Of a stretch of 64,000 nt of DNA, positions 41,079 through 50,239 are shown piece after piece. Made by a program: the position numbers and the translations under genes. The stretch comes from Paenarthrobacter aurescens. Lineage in GTDB: Bacteria > Actinomycetota > Actinomycetes > Actinomycetales > Micrococcaceae. The notes beneath the pieces were generated by a model. That model did no database searches, was not told where the DNA came from, and was given only the letters and a program-made list of their open reading frames with translations. Positions within the stretch are counted from its first letter, which is position 1. Each line of letters starts with the position of its first letter. The DNA is taken from the NCBI RefSeq assembly GCF_025421775.1, contig NZ_JAOEFX010000009.1, forward strand, positions 174,136-238,135, in the 5' to 3' direction.

Positions 41079-41930
41079 CTAGCGGTACAAGCCCATCAGC
41101 AGCTCCACAATCTGCTCACGCTCACGGGGCGGATCCTTCCTCAACCATGCAGCGTAAACCGGCACCAGGGGGGCGTCGCGCACCGGACGGTAGACGAGCC
41201 CACGCCGTCGATATTGATGTGCCGTGGATTCGGCGGTGATGCCCCGGGCCCTGCCGCTGCCGATCACATTCAACCAGTCTTCAATGTCGTGGATGGGGAT
41301 CACTTCCTGTGGTCGCCCGTGCTCGGGCCAAAGTTCCAAGCTGGTGCTGCCCGTGCGAAGGTCCATGGCCACCGCCCGCTGGGCGATCTGCGCCAGCGTC
41401 ACTGAACGCTTCGGGGCCAGGGGATCGTCGGAGGACATGGAGCAGTACCGCTTTTCCTCACCTATAAGGACATGCTCGACGGCGGCCGTTTCAGGAAGGC
41501 GGCGAAGGATGGCGAGGTCGGTGGTTCCGTCGCGCAGGCCCGCGCTGGGTGTGTTGGAACGGACAAGATGCAGCTCAGTCGCGGCAAATGTGGCAGCCCA
41601 TCGGCGCTGGAACTCTGTGGTGTGCTCGCCCAGCGCAGACCAGGCATAGCCAATCCGGACATGCCCGGTCCCGGCCCGGGCGTCGCGTTCGAGATCTGCC
41701 ATGAGTGAGAGGATGCGCCGTGCCTTGGCCAGAACGCCCTCGCCTGAGCTGGTCAGGCTGATGCTGCGCGTGGTGCGCTCCACGAGCCTCACACCGAGGG
41801 AGTGCTCCAAGGCCGCAATGTTGCGGGAAACGGCTGCCTGGGACATCCGCAGTTCGATCGCGGCGTCAGTAAAGGTACCTTCTTCGATGACCGCCACCAA
41901 GCACCGCAGCTGCCTCAGTTCAACCTCCAT
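41079..41930 (-). CDS. LysR-family regulator of the EamA transporter gene
   Basis: A 283-residue LysR protein: N-terminal helix-turn-helix (TDAAIELRMSQAAVSRNIAALEHSLGVRLVERT, quoted by its ends TDAAIELRMSQ and GVRLVERT), then the periplasmic-binding-protein-like effector domain. The ATG at 41930 (MEVELRQLRCLV) is chosen over upstream starts, which run into the operator. It is divergent from an EamA transporter gene, the standard LysR arrangement, and probably controls it. Confidence 0.85.
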   Translation of the reverse strand: MEVELRQLRCLVAVIEEGTFTDAAIELRMSQAAVSRNIAALEHSLGVRLVERTTRSISLTSSGEGVLAKARRILSLMADLERDARAGTGHVRIGYAWSALGEHTTEFQRRWAATFAATELHLVRSNTPSAGLRDGTTDLAILRRLPETAAVEHVLIGEEKRYCSMSSDDPLAPKRSVTLAQIAQRAVAMDLRTGSTSLELWPEHGRPQEVIPIHDIEDWLNVIGSGRARGITAESTAHQYRRRGLVYRPVRDAPLVPVYAAWLRKDPPREREQIVELLMGLYR

Positions 41931-41946
41931 GGGGCCCATCCTATTC

Positions 41947-41961
41947 ATGCACTGAGCGCAT
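41947..41961. promoter_or_regulatory. LysR operator candidate ATGC-N7-GCAT
   Basis: ATGCACTGAGCGCAT is an inverted repeat that contains the T-N11-A pattern of LysR sites and lies in the divergent lysR/eamA gap. Confidence 0.5.
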
Positions 41962-42016
41962 AAATAGAGGCGTCCATGCATTTAGGGGCAGCCTGGCGGA
42001 GGCGCAGACTTTGCCC

Positions 42017-42913
42017 ATGATCCAGAACAGTGCAGCCGGCGTTCAGCCGTCCCGGAAAGCAGGCGGAGCAGCCACCCTGGTGGCCAGCGCCCTGTCCAAC
42101 CAGCTCGGTGCCGCGAGTGGTTCCCTGGCCTTTCCGGTCATGGGACCGGTTGGGGTGGTGGCGGTTCGCCAGCTCGTGGCCGCCGTGGTGCTCCTGCCGT
42201 TGGTCCGGCCCCGGTTGCGCGAACTCAACTGGTCCCAATGGTGGCCGGTTCTCCTCCTCGCTGTGTCCTTCGGAACCATGAACCTTGGCCTGTACGCATC
42301 CATCCAGAGGATCGGCCTCGGCCTGGCTGTGACGTTGGAATTCCTGGGACCGCTTGCGGTGGCGCTGATCAGCTCGCGCCAGAAGAGCAGTGCACTGTGC
42401 GCGGTGGCGGCAGCCGTAGGTGTCATCGCCATTACGCAGCCTGAAGTGTCGATGGACTTCTTGGGCATTGGGTTTGGGCTTATTGCTGCGTGCAGTTGGG
42501 CGGCCTACATTCTCCTCAACCGGACCGTCGGCCGACGGATTCGGGGGATTCAAGGGACAGCAGCCGCAACAGGGGTGTCCGCCACGCTGTTCCTGCCGGT
42601 CGCCGTCGTTATTTTTGTCAGCCAGCCCGTGGACGGGTTCTCGGTCCTGTGCGCGGTGGGCGCCGGAATCCTCGCATCGGTGCTGCCGTACGTGGCCGAT
42701 CTGATCGCGCTGCGGAGGGTTCCGGCCAATCTGTTTGGCGTGCTTATGAGCATCAACCCTGTATTCGCCGCAATCATCGGTGCCGTGGCCCTGCACGAGG
42801 ACCTTGCCATGGGGCAGTGGGTGGGGATCAGTTTGATCGTCGCGGCCAACGCGGCCGTGCTGTTGCTGGGGCGGAAGCCGGGACCGAAGTGGAAAGAAGC
42901 CCCAAGGGGATAG
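42017..42913 (+). CDS. EamA/DMT-superfamily transporter, RhtA-like
   Basis: A 298-residue, ten-helix protein of two repeated EamA units, closest to the RhtA/threonine-homoserine exporter branch (GPVGVVAVRQLVAAVVLLPLV and SINPVFAAIIGAVALHEDL). It probably exports a small metabolite or amino acid. The ATG at 42017 is preferred over a TTG six bases earlier. Its 3' end overlaps an antisense small ORF by 86 bp. Confidence 0.8.
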   Translation: MIQNSAAGVQPSRKAGGAATLVASALSNQLGAASGSLAFPVMGPVGVVAVRQLVAAVVLLPLVRPRLRELNWSQWWPVLLLAVSFGTMNLGLYASIQRIGLGLAVTLEFLGPLAVALISSRQKSSALCAVAAAVGVIAITQPEVSMDFLGIGFGLIAACSWAAYILLNRTVGRRIRGIQGTAAATGVSATLFLPVAVVIFVSQPVDGFSVLCAVGAGILASVLPYVADLIALRRVPANLFGVLMSINPVFAAIIGAVALHEDLAMGQWVGISLIVAANAAVLLLGRKPGPKWKEAPRG

Positions 42914-43127
42914 CGGCTGGGGAAGCGGTTGCCGGGGCGATCTTTTGTGACCGGGTGCGACTCACGAAGACCATCGCGAGTGGTGCCAACAGCAGGAGGA
43001 GGACAACAGTGCCCAGCCCAGCCATGCTTGCCAGTAAAACCAGCCCTGCCATGAACAAGAGGTGGGTGTCCGGTGCGTCCGTGAACGCGGGGGCGGCCTT
43101 CACGGCCATTTCGTGGGGTGACTTCAC
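42828..43127 (-). CDS. Small membrane ORF overlapping the EamA gene, unknown function
   Basis: A 99-residue frame starting with GTG and preceded by AGGAGA at good spacing. Residues about 24-55 form one or two membrane helices (LLFMAGLVLLASMAGLGTVV); the C-terminal third overlaps the transporter gene and is low-complexity. The ribosome site and helix argue for a real gene, but the overlap and composition leave doubt. Confidence 0.45.
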   Translation of the reverse strand: MKSPHEMAVKAAPAFTDAPDTHLLFMAGLVLLASMAGLGTVVLLLLLAPLAMVFVSRTRSQKIAPATASPAAIPLGLLSTSVPASAPATARPRWPRRSN

Positions 43128-43225
43128 GTTGTTCTCCTGGGGCGCATCCGTTGCCTGCTTTTCTTTCTACCCATCAGTGCGTGGAACCCGCCAAAAGTGA
43201 TGCGATTTCAGGAGGTGTTATTTGA

Positions 43226-43942
43226 TCAGGGTCGGCGCAGCGGCATGTCCTTGGCCAGTTTCACCACGATCTTCTTGTCATTGCCGGGGTCCAGGGGGTC
43301 GTACCAGAGGGTGGTCTCCTGGCCGTCCACAACAGGCTCGGTGGCCGTCACCAGCAAGGGGCGCTGGACCCAGCGTTGGGTCCCACCCGCATCGTGGAAA
43401 GTGAAAGTGACAGTAGTGAGGATTTTGGCGCTGTCGCTGAAGGAAAGGTAGCCCTTGTCGGTGACCCTCGCCGACGTCATGGTGCCGGTACTCATCACAG
43501 TCGCCTCCCGTTGCGCGATGGTTCGGCGGGTTCGTGCCGCGACCATTCCCAGGATGCCGAGGAACAAGGAAACAGCCAGGCAACCGGCACCCACCCAGAT
43601 GAGCACCGGCGGAAAATCCAACTGGAGGGCAGCCGCGGCCACTCCGAGTGCGGCACCCAGCCACGCCAGGGTTCCTCCGAGGGCGAGCCCGAGCTTGCTG
43701 TGCCTCATGGCCACGGAAGTCCACGCAATGGAGCTCAGGACAAGTAGGGGGATGCTCACGATGATGGCGGTCATGGCGAGGGCCGGAGGCTCGACGTTTT
43801 CCAGGACTGCCAGATGAGGCCAGCCGTAGCCTGCCGCCAATCCACCAATGAATTGGAAAGCCAGCGCCAGCAGGATGCTCATCGGACCGGGGCGTTTGTT
43901 GGCGCGGAGTTTCCTGAGGGCGACGGGGTCCACGGTGCTCAT
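43226..43942 (-). CDS. Membrane protein with a DUF3592-like outer domain, unknown function
   Basis: A 238-residue protein. Four membrane helices in the first 135 residues are followed by a beta-rich soluble domain (about 150-230) with VTFTFHDAGGTQ and ETTLWYDPLDPGNDKK, the pattern of DUF3592 proteins. The ATG at 43942 is preferred to one 13 codons upstream. It is transcribed in the same direction as, and downstream of, the AraC gene at 43978; its first bases lie close behind the AraC stop. Confidence 0.65.
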   Translation of the reverse strand: MSTVDPVALRKLRANKRPGPMSILLALAFQFIGGLAAGYGWPHLAVLENVEPPALAMTAIIVSIPLLVLSSIAWTSVAMRHSKLGLALGGTLAWLGAALGVAAAALQLDFPPVLIWVGAGCLAVSLFLGILGMVAARTRRTIAQREATVMSTGTMTSARVTDKGYLSFSDSAKILTTVTFTFHDAGGTQRWVQRPLLVTATEPVVDGQETTLWYDPLDPGNDKKIVVKLAKDMPLRRP

Positions 43943-43977
43943 GGGGCCATTAAACAGTGCAAGGGGAACCAACTGGG

Positions 43978-44901
43978 TCAACCATGGAGCCGTTGCCTGA
44001 ATTGCCGCGGTGTCTCGCCCAGATCTTTGAGGAAATGCCGGTTGAAGTTGGACAAGTTGCTGAAACCAACTTCATAGCAAATGTCTGAGACAGGCTTGTC
44101 CGTGCGTTCCAGAAGGCGCCGTGCATGGGCCAGCCGCAGTTTCCGAACAAGATCCGTGAAGTTTTGCCCGGTGGCGCGTTTGAAGTATTTGGAGAACGTG
44201 GGCTCGGCCATTCCCACCATTGCCGCAGCTTCCGCCATGGAAACGCTGCCCGAATGGTTGCTGAAGACATATTCCAGCACGATGTCCACCACAGCCTCTG
44301 CCTGGCCGTCCAATTGCGGCCTGAACCATTCATCGGCGAGGTATCTGCGATCGTGATCGGGCGCCCGGGTAAGGGTGGCGAACAATGCCAGAAGGTGGTG
44401 CAGACGCTCCAAGCCCGTGGAAGCGCCCATGGCTTCGATGGAGGCTGCTGCCGCCCCGGCTGTATGGCCAAGGAACTCAATCCCGCGGGCGGATTGCTCC
44501 AACAAAGGCCTGACTTCAGTCAGTTCGGGCACCAGTGCAGCGGCCTGTTCCACCCACTTCCCGTCGAATTGGATCACGGCGTCACGGTTCTCCAGGACTT
44601 CCCCGGGTTCCAGGTCACTGACCCAGTCGTGCGGCAGTCCGGATCCCACCAAGGCAACGTGGCCGGCCTCGAAGGTGCCGATATGGTCGCCCACAATGAA
44701 CTTCCCGGAGCCCTTGCGGATCAGGTGAATCTCGTACTCGGGATGATAGTTCCAGCGGGCTATTGGGCTGGGGTAGTCGTGTTGGTGCCATCTGACCGAA
44801 TGATGTGGGTCTTCGGGAATCACTTCGCGGTTGGCGCGCATCCCTACCAGCCGGTGTGCCAGGCGCGTCGCTGCATCGTCGCCAGGGTCGGTGGGGCTCA
44901 C
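43978..44901 (-). CDS. AraC-family regulator, probable polyol operon activator
   Basis: A 307-residue regulator. The N-terminal half is a cupin sugar-sensing domain (HPEYEIHLIRKGSGKFIVGDH), and the C-terminal AraC helix-turn-helix covers residues about 205-305 (MVGMAEPTFSKYFKRATGQN, ICYEVGFSNLSNFNRHFL). It starts with GTG after GGAGG, which lies inside a CTGGAGGCCTCCAG palindrome. It is divergent from the polyol ABC operon across 207 bp, so it is the likely activator. Confidence 0.87.
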   Translation of the reverse strand: MSPTDPGDDAATRLAHRLVGMRANREVIPEDPHHSVRWHQHDYPSPIARWNYHPEYEIHLIRKGSGKFIVGDHIGTFEAGHVALVGSGLPHDWVSDLEPGEVLENRDAVIQFDGKWVEQAAALVPELTEVRPLLEQSARGIEFLGHTAGAAAASIEAMGASTGLERLHHLLALFATLTRAPDHDRRYLADEWFRPQLDGQAEAVVDIVLEYVFSNHSGSVSMAEAAAMVGMAEPTFSKYFKRATGQNFTDLVRKLRLAHARRLLERTDKPVSDICYEVGFSNLSNFNRHFLKDLGETPRQFRQRLHG

Positions 44902-44914
44902 TGGAGGCCTCCAG
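44901..44914. promoter_or_regulatory. 14-bp palindrome over the AraC ribosome site
   Basis: CTGGAGGCCTCCAG is a perfect palindrome that includes the GGAGG ribosome site and the first base of the AraC start. It could fold in mRNA or serve as an operator; a GTGTT-GAGG-AACAC repeat lies at 44984-44997. Confidence 0.35.
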
Positions 44915-45108
44915 GGGAGTGGGGAAAATAAGTATCAGTATGCGTCATCAAGGACGCTAGTTGTGCCCCACCGCACACGCCTAGTGTTGAGGAACACGGC
45001 GAGGCGCCCGGACACCCCGGTCGAAAGCCCCGCTCCGGTCTTGTACTTCCACGCAGTAGTAGGAGTGCGGAGACTGCGCACCCCCCATGAAGAACGAAGG
45101 AGTCCTTA

Positions 45109-46461
45109 ATGCGCCCAAAAACACATGCGGCAGCCCTTGCAGCCGGTGCCCTGTGCATCGTGCTTACCGCTACGGCCTGCGCTGGAGCGGGCGGATCAGG
45201 GGCGGATGCGCACAACAGCATCAGCGTCCTGATGGTCAACAACCCGCAGATGGAAGACCTGCAGAGGCTCACGGCGGATAACTTCACCAAAGAGACTGGG
45301 ATCAAGGTCAACTACACGGTGCTGCCCGAGAACGACGTTCGGGCAAAGATCAGCCAGGAATTCTCCAGCCAGGCAGGCCAGTATGACGTAGCCTCGCTGT
45401 CCAACTACGAAATCCCGTTCTACTCGGCCAACGGCTGGCTGGCGCCGCTGGACAACGTTGCCAAGGACCCTGCGTTCAACCAAGCCGACATCCTTCCGGC
45501 CTACACCGCATCCCTGACTGGCACGGACGGCAAGCTCTACGGTGAACCCTTCTATGGCGAATCGTCCTTCCTCATGTACCGGAAAGATGTTTTCGACGCC
45601 AAGGGCCTGACGATGCCGGACAAGCCAACCTGGGACGAAGTGGCAGACCTCGCCGCCACGGTGGACGGGGCGGAACCCGGGATGAAGGGAATCTGCCTGC
45701 GCGGCCAGCCTGGTTGGGGCCAGGTCTTTGCGCCCCTCACCACCGTGGTCAACACGTTCGGCGGCACGTGGTTCGACAAAGACTGGAACGCCAAGGTCGA
45801 TTCCCCCGAATTCACTGAGGCAACAGAGTTCTACACCAAGCTGGTCCGGGAACACGGCCAGGCCGGCGCAGCCCAGGCAGGCTTCACCGAATGCCTGAAC
45901 AACCTCACCCAAAGCAAAGTGGCCATGTGGTACGACGCCACCTCGGCGGCGGGCGCATTGGAGGCCGCGTCCTCCCCGGTGAAGGGCAAGATCGGTTATG
46001 CACAAGCCCCGGTGAAGGAAACCACCTCCGCCGGTTGGTTGTGGACCTGGTCCTGGGCTTTGCAGGCGGCGTCAAAGAAGAAGGACTCCGCCGAAAAGTT
46101 CATCGCTTGGGCCAGTTCCAAGGACTACGAAGAACTGGTGGCCTCCGAGCTCGGCTGGGCCAAGGTGCCGTCGGGTAAGCGCATCTCCACGTACGAGAAT
46201 GCAGAATTCCAGGACGCTGCTCCGTTCTTCGAAGCCGAACGTTTCGCCATTGAGAACGCAGATCCGAAGAACCCCGGCGTCCAGGAGCGGCCCGCCGTCG
46301 GAATCCAGTTTGTCGGCATCCCCGAGTTCGCCGCGCTTGGCACCAACGTTTCCCAAGGCGTCAGCTCTGCAATTGCCGGTCAAGGAACCGTGGCCGATGC
46401 ACTGGCCAAGGGGCAGGAAGCCGCGCAAAAGGTTGGCGACAAGTACAAGAAGAAGCAATAA
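45109..46461 (+). CDS. Polyol/sugar ABC transporter substrate-binding lipoprotein
   Basis: A 450-residue family-1 solute-binding protein. The lipobox TATAC ends the signal peptide, and the mature region has the binding-protein fold with NYTVLPENDVRAKIS and GKLYGEPFYGESSFLMYRKDVF segments resembling SmoE-type sorbitol/mannitol binders. It has a GAAGGAG site. It is first in the four-gene polyol operon. Confidence 0.88.
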   Translation: MRPKTHAAALAAGALCIVLTATACAGAGGSGADAHNSISVLMVNNPQMEDLQRLTADNFTKETGIKVNYTVLPENDVRAKISQEFSSQAGQYDVASLSNYEIPFYSANGWLAPLDNVAKDPAFNQADILPAYTASLTGTDGKLYGEPFYGESSFLMYRKDVFDAKGLTMPDKPTWDEVADLAATVDGAEPGMKGICLRGQPGWGQVFAPLTTVVNTFGGTWFDKDWNAKVDSPEFTEATEFYTKLVREHGQAGAAQAGFTECLNNLTQSKVAMWYDATSAAGALEAASSPVKGKIGYAQAPVKETTSAGWLWTWSWALQAASKKKDSAEKFIAWASSKDYEELVASELGWAKVPSGKRISTYENAEFQDAAPFFEAERFAIENADPKNPGVQERPAVGIQFVGIPEFAALGTNVSQGVSSAIAGQGTVADALAKGQEAAQKVGDKYKKKQ

Positions 46462-46481
46462 CGGAACCGCAGGAGAATATT

Positions 46482-47450
46482 ATGACTACCGCAACGGCGC
46501 GCATCTCCCGCCCGGGACAAGCCACAGCCAAAACTTTACGAAACAAAGCATCGCGGCAACGCGCCCTGGATTGGGCACGGCGAGCGCCGCTGCTTCCGGC
46601 CCTCATCTTCCTCATCATTGTCACGCAGCTCCCGTTCGTGGTGACCCTGATCATTTCGTTCCTGAACTGGAACAGCCTGAGTCCCGGCACCACGGGTTTT
46701 GCCGGCTTCGAGAACTACGTCACGGTCCTCACCGATCCCGACCTCCGCCAAGCCATCTTCACCACAGTCATCCTCACGGTTTCGGTGGTCCTGGCGAGTC
46801 TGGTCATCGGCCTTGGCCTGGCCCTTCTGTTGGATAAGAAATTCATCGGACGCGGCCTGGCAAGGACGCTGCTGATTGCACCGTTCCTGGTAGTGCCCGT
46901 GGCCGCTGCCCTGATCTGGAAGCACGCACTGCTCAACCCCGTCTACGGGCTGATCAATGGCGTCCTGACCTGGGTCTGGTCACTGTTCGGCAGCGATACA
47001 CCTCCCCAATTGGATCTGCTGTCCCAAGCTCCGCTGATGGCTGTGATCATTTCGCTGGTGTGGCAGTGGACTCCATTCATGATGCTCATCCTGCTGGCCG
47101 GGCTGCAGTCCCGGCCCATGGACACCGTGGAGGCGGCCCAGATGGATGGGGCCACGCCGTGGGCCATCTTCCGGCACCTGACGCTCCCGCATTTGCGCCA
47201 GTACCTGGAACTCGGGGGACTGCTGGGCGCGATCTACATCGTCCAAAATTTCGACGCCGTTTTCACCCTTACGTCGGGTGGCTTGGGTACCGCGAATCTT
47301 CCGTATGCGATTTACCAGACGTTCTACTTCGCCAATGAATACGGGCTGGCTTCCGCTGCCGGCGTTGTGGTGGTCATTGGCACCATCCTTGTGGCGACCT
47401 TCGCCCTCCGCACCGTTTTCTCGCTCTTCAAGAAGGAGGCGGCACGATGA
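46482..47450 (+). CDS. Polyol/sugar ABC transporter permease 1
   Basis: A 322-residue, six-helix permease with the EAA loop DTVEAAQMDGATPWAIFRHLTLPHL. It resembles SmoF-type permeases. It begins 20 bases after the binding protein with AGGAG and overlaps the second permease by four bases. Confidence 0.9.
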   Translation: MTTATARISRPGQATAKTLRNKASRQRALDWARRAPLLPALIFLIIVTQLPFVVTLIISFLNWNSLSPGTTGFAGFENYVTVLTDPDLRQAIFTTVILTVSVVLASLVIGLGLALLLDKKFIGRGLARTLLIAPFLVVPVAAALIWKHALLNPVYGLINGVLTWVWSLFGSDTPPQLDLLSQAPLMAVIISLVWQWTPFMMLILLAGLQSRPMDTVEAAQMDGATPWAIFRHLTLPHLRQYLELGGLLGAIYIVQNFDAVFTLTSGGLGTANLPYAIYQTFYFANEYGLASAAGVVVVIGTILVATFALRTVFSLFKKEAAR

Positions 47451-48361
47451 GCACACTCAGTCCTGCCACAGCCCGCACCACGCCGGAAAAATCCAGCCCG
47501 CCCGCCGTTATCCGACGTCGCGGCAAGTCCCGGATGGATCCAACGCGAAACAACACGGCCGCCGGCATCGCAGCCTGGCTGCTGGCATTGCTCTTCGCCA
47601 CGCCGGTCCTGTGGATGATACTGACCTCGTTCCACTCCGAGACGGACGCCGCCACCAACCCTCCGTCCGTGGCTGCCAATCTCACTGTGGATGCTTACAA
47701 GGAGTTCTTTGGGGAGTCGTCCGGCGTCAGCCCATGGCCATCGCTGATCAACTCTGCCACCGCCTCCATCCTGTCCACGGTCCTGGTTCTCGTCCTGGCC
47801 ATCCCCGCCGCCTACGCACTGTCCATCCGGCCGGTGAAGAAGTGGACGGACGTCATGTTCTTCTTCCTCTCCACCAAGATGATGCCCGTGGTCGCAGCCA
47901 TCCTGCCGCTCTACCTTTTCGCCAAGACAGTGGGCGCACTGGACAACATCTGGTTCCTGATCCTCATGTACACCTCCATGAACCTGCCCATCGCGGTGTG
48001 GATGATGCGGTCCTTCCTTGCCGAAGTTCCGGTCGAAATGCTGGAAGCTGCACAGATTGACGGGGCCAACCTGATCCTCACGCTGCGCAAGGTGATCGCC
48101 CCCGTGGCGATGCCCGGGATCGCGGCCACAGCCCTGATCTGCTTCATCTTCAGTTGGAACGAACTGCTGTTGGCCCGGGTACTCACTGGTGTCGTTGCCG
48201 GTACGGCTCCCGTGTTCCTCACAGGATTCGTCTCCAGCCAAGGCCTCTTCCTCGCAAAAGTCTGCGCGGCCGCCGTCGTCATTTCGCTTCCAGTACTGTT
48301 CGCCGGATTCGCCGCACAGGACAAGCTCGTCCAGGGCCTCTCGCTCGGCGCGGTCAAGTGA
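47447..48361 (+). CDS. Polyol/sugar ABC transporter permease 2
   Basis: A 304-residue, six-helix permease, SmoG-like, with the EAA loop EMLEAAQIDGANLILTLRKVIAPVA. It pairs with the first permease in the membrane. The operon contains no ATP-binding subunit, so the pump must borrow an ATPase encoded elsewhere, as known for MsiK-type shared ATPases in Actinobacteria. Confidence 0.9.
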   Translation: MSTLSPATARTTPEKSSPPAVIRRRGKSRMDPTRNNTAAGIAAWLLALLFATPVLWMILTSFHSETDAATNPPSVAANLTVDAYKEFFGESSGVSPWPSLINSATASILSTVLVLVLAIPAAYALSIRPVKKWTDVMFFFLSTKMMPVVAAILPLYLFAKTVGALDNIWFLILMYTSMNLPIAVWMMRSFLAEVPVEMLEAAQIDGANLILTLRKVIAPVAMPGIAATALICFIFSWNELLLARVLTGVVAGTAPVFLTGFVSSQGLFLAKVCAAAVVISLPVLFAGFAAQDKLVQGLSLGAVK

Positions 48362-48401
48362 TTCGGCGCGGTCAACCAACCAATTCCAAAGGACTCCCAG
48401 C

Positions 48402-49463
48402 ATGACAACCCCAACCACTCAAACCCCTCTGCCCAACCAGCCCGTACTTCCAGCCACCATGCGTGCCTCCATCCTGCAGCGGCAGGGCGGGATGACCATG
48501 GAGACCCTGCCCATCCCGCACCTTGACGCCGACCAGGTGCTGGTGCAGGTTTCCGCCGTCGGAGTCTGTGGAAGCGACGTCCACTACTACGAGCATGGCC
48601 GGATCGGCGAGTACGTGGTGGACCACCCGTTGATCCTCGGCCACGAACTCTCGGGAAGGATTGCCGCCGTCGGACGTTCCGTGGACCCTGCCCGCATCGG
48701 TGCGAGGGTCGCCGTCGAGCCCCAACGTCCATGCCGGACCTGCAAGCAGTGCAAAGCCGGACGCTACAACCTCTGTCCTCAGATGGAGTTCTACGCGACC
48801 CCGCCGGTGGACGGAGCCTTCGCCGAGTACGTCACCATCCAAAGCGATTTCGCGTACGACATCCCCGACAACGTCAGCGACGAAGCCGCCGCCTTGATCG
48901 AGCCGCTCTCGGTGGGACTGTGGGCGTGCGAGCGGGCGGAGATCAAGCCCGGCAGCCGGGTCCTGATCGCCGGCGCCGGCCCCATCGGCATTATCGCCGC
49001 GCAAGCCGCCCGGGCCTTCGGTGCGAGTGAAATCCACATCACGGACATCGCCGAAGACCGCCTCGCTTTTGCCTTGGAACACGGTGCGACGCACGCGTTG
49101 AACGCAACTACGGACAGCATGGAAGGGCTCGACGTCGATGCGTTCATTGACGCTTCCGGCGCACCTCAGGCGGTCCGTTCCGGCATCAAGGCCGTCGGGC
49201 CCGCGGGCCGCGTGATCCTGGTGGGGCTGGGGGCGGACGACGTCGAACTACCCGTTTCCTACCTCCAGAACCGCGAGATCTGGCTCTCCGGCGTGTTCCG
49301 CTATACCAACACCTGGCCCCTTGCCATCCAACTCCTTACGGACGGAAAAGTGGATCTGGACATCCTGGTCACGGGCAGGTTCACCCTCGCTGAGTCCGAG
49401 GCAGCGCTTACTGCGGGCAAGCAGCCCGGGCAGCTCAAAGCCGTGGTGTACCCGGGCCGATGA
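48402..49463 (+). CDS. Zinc-dependent polyol dehydrogenase (L-iditol/xylitol type)
   Basis: A 353-residue medium-chain dehydrogenase. The catalytic zinc motifs GVCGSDVHYYEHG and GHELSG, the structural-zinc cysteine cluster CRTCKQCKAGRYNLC and the NAD fold GAGPIGIIAAQAARAFGASE are all present. It oxidises a polyol such as sorbitol or xylitol to the ketose. The ATG at 48402 follows AAAGGA; a longer frame exists upstream inside the permease and is rejected. It is last in the polyol operon. Confidence 0.9.
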   Translation: MTTPTTQTPLPNQPVLPATMRASILQRQGGMTMETLPIPHLDADQVLVQVSAVGVCGSDVHYYEHGRIGEYVVDHPLILGHELSGRIAAVGRSVDPARIGARVAVEPQRPCRTCKQCKAGRYNLCPQMEFYATPPVDGAFAEYVTIQSDFAYDIPDNVSDEAAALIEPLSVGLWACERAEIKPGSRVLIAGAGPIGIIAAQAARAFGASEIHITDIAEDRLAFALEHGATHALNATTDSMEGLDVDAFIDASGAPQAVRSGIKAVGPAGRVILVGLGADDVELPVSYLQNREIWLSGVFRYTNTWPLAIQLLTDGKVDLDILVTGRFTLAESEAALTAGKQPGQLKAVVYPGR

Positions 49464-49809
49464 AATCGCTTGAAGACACACTGAAAAAATAATCTCCGAA
49501 ACCCGGCGTCACGTTTCCGCAGGTCAAGGCACATATCCAGTGCCCACGTCGTTGAACCGCGTAATGCGCCGTTGCCCTTTTCGGCTGCTTCGCGGTTGAA
49601 CGACAGTGTTAGCAGCGATGGGTGTGGCGGGTTCTGGGGCCCGCCCGGGGCGCCGTCGCTGCGTAAACCGGGCTAGTGCGGTCGGCCGTCTGAGTCGCGT
49701 CCGACCGCACGATCCGGTTGACCGCCCAGAGTGTGAGCAAAACCCGATGATGACAGACAGCTTGTCCAAAGTCTGGTGAATGACGCAGGCATAAACCTAA
49801 ACTGACCGC
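49464..49809. other. 346-bp intergenic region with two hairpins
   Basis: It contains GGCGGG-N8-CCCGCC (49626-49645) and a 10-bp stem GTGCGGTCGG-N15-CCGACCGCAC (49676-49710), which could end the polyol operon. No convincing gene is seen here; short frames lack ribosome sites. The promoter of the META lipoprotein presumably lies in the last 80 bp. Confidence 0.5.
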
Positions 49810-50190
49810 ATGGCTCAGACCCAGGCTCGCACTCTCCGCGCTGTTTCCCTGGCATTCGCCACGGCAGCCTTTCTGGCCGGCTGTGCGGGAAGCGGCACCA
49901 GCCCATTTGTCGGCGTTTGGGGTGATACCGGCGACCCCAAGCAACCTTCCCTCGAGTTGAAGTCCGACGGCAACGCGACAGGAACGGATGGTTGCAACAG
50001 GCTCATCGGCTCTTGGAAGGAAGACGGTAAAACCATCACGTTCGGAGGTTTCGCGTCTTCCCGGATGGCCTGCGAAGGCGTTGACACGTGGCTCTCCAAC
50101 GCTGCCACAGCAAAGATCCAGGAAAACGGAAAGCTGGCGGTGTTCGGCCAGGGCGGTGACGAGATCGGCACGCTGGCTGCCCGCAAATAG
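49810..50190 (+). CDS. META-domain lipoprotein
   Basis: A 126-residue protein. A basic N-terminus and lipobox LAGC end at about residue 24, and the mature part contains the META/HslJ pattern GCNRLIGSWKEDGKTITFGGFASSRMAC. META proteins are small secreted beta proteins with a structural cysteine pair, of poorly known function. It lies upstream of glutaminase by 49 bp and may be co-transcribed. Confidence 0.75.
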   Translation: MAQTQARTLRAVSLAFATAAFLAGCAGSGTSPFVGVWGDTGDPKQPSLELKSDGNATGTDGCNRLIGSWKEDGKTITFGGFASSRMACEGVDTWLSNAATAKIQENGKLAVFGQGGDEIGTLAARK

Positions 50191-50239
50191 CGGGCCCTCC
50201 CACACAAGGGGTTTCACAAGAGTCTTTGAGGCAGCTGTG

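Noticed and set aside
49464..49809. tRNA or small RNA gene in the 346-bp gap
   Set aside because: The hairpins do not form a cloverleaf and no tRNA TPsiC or anticodon arms are seen.
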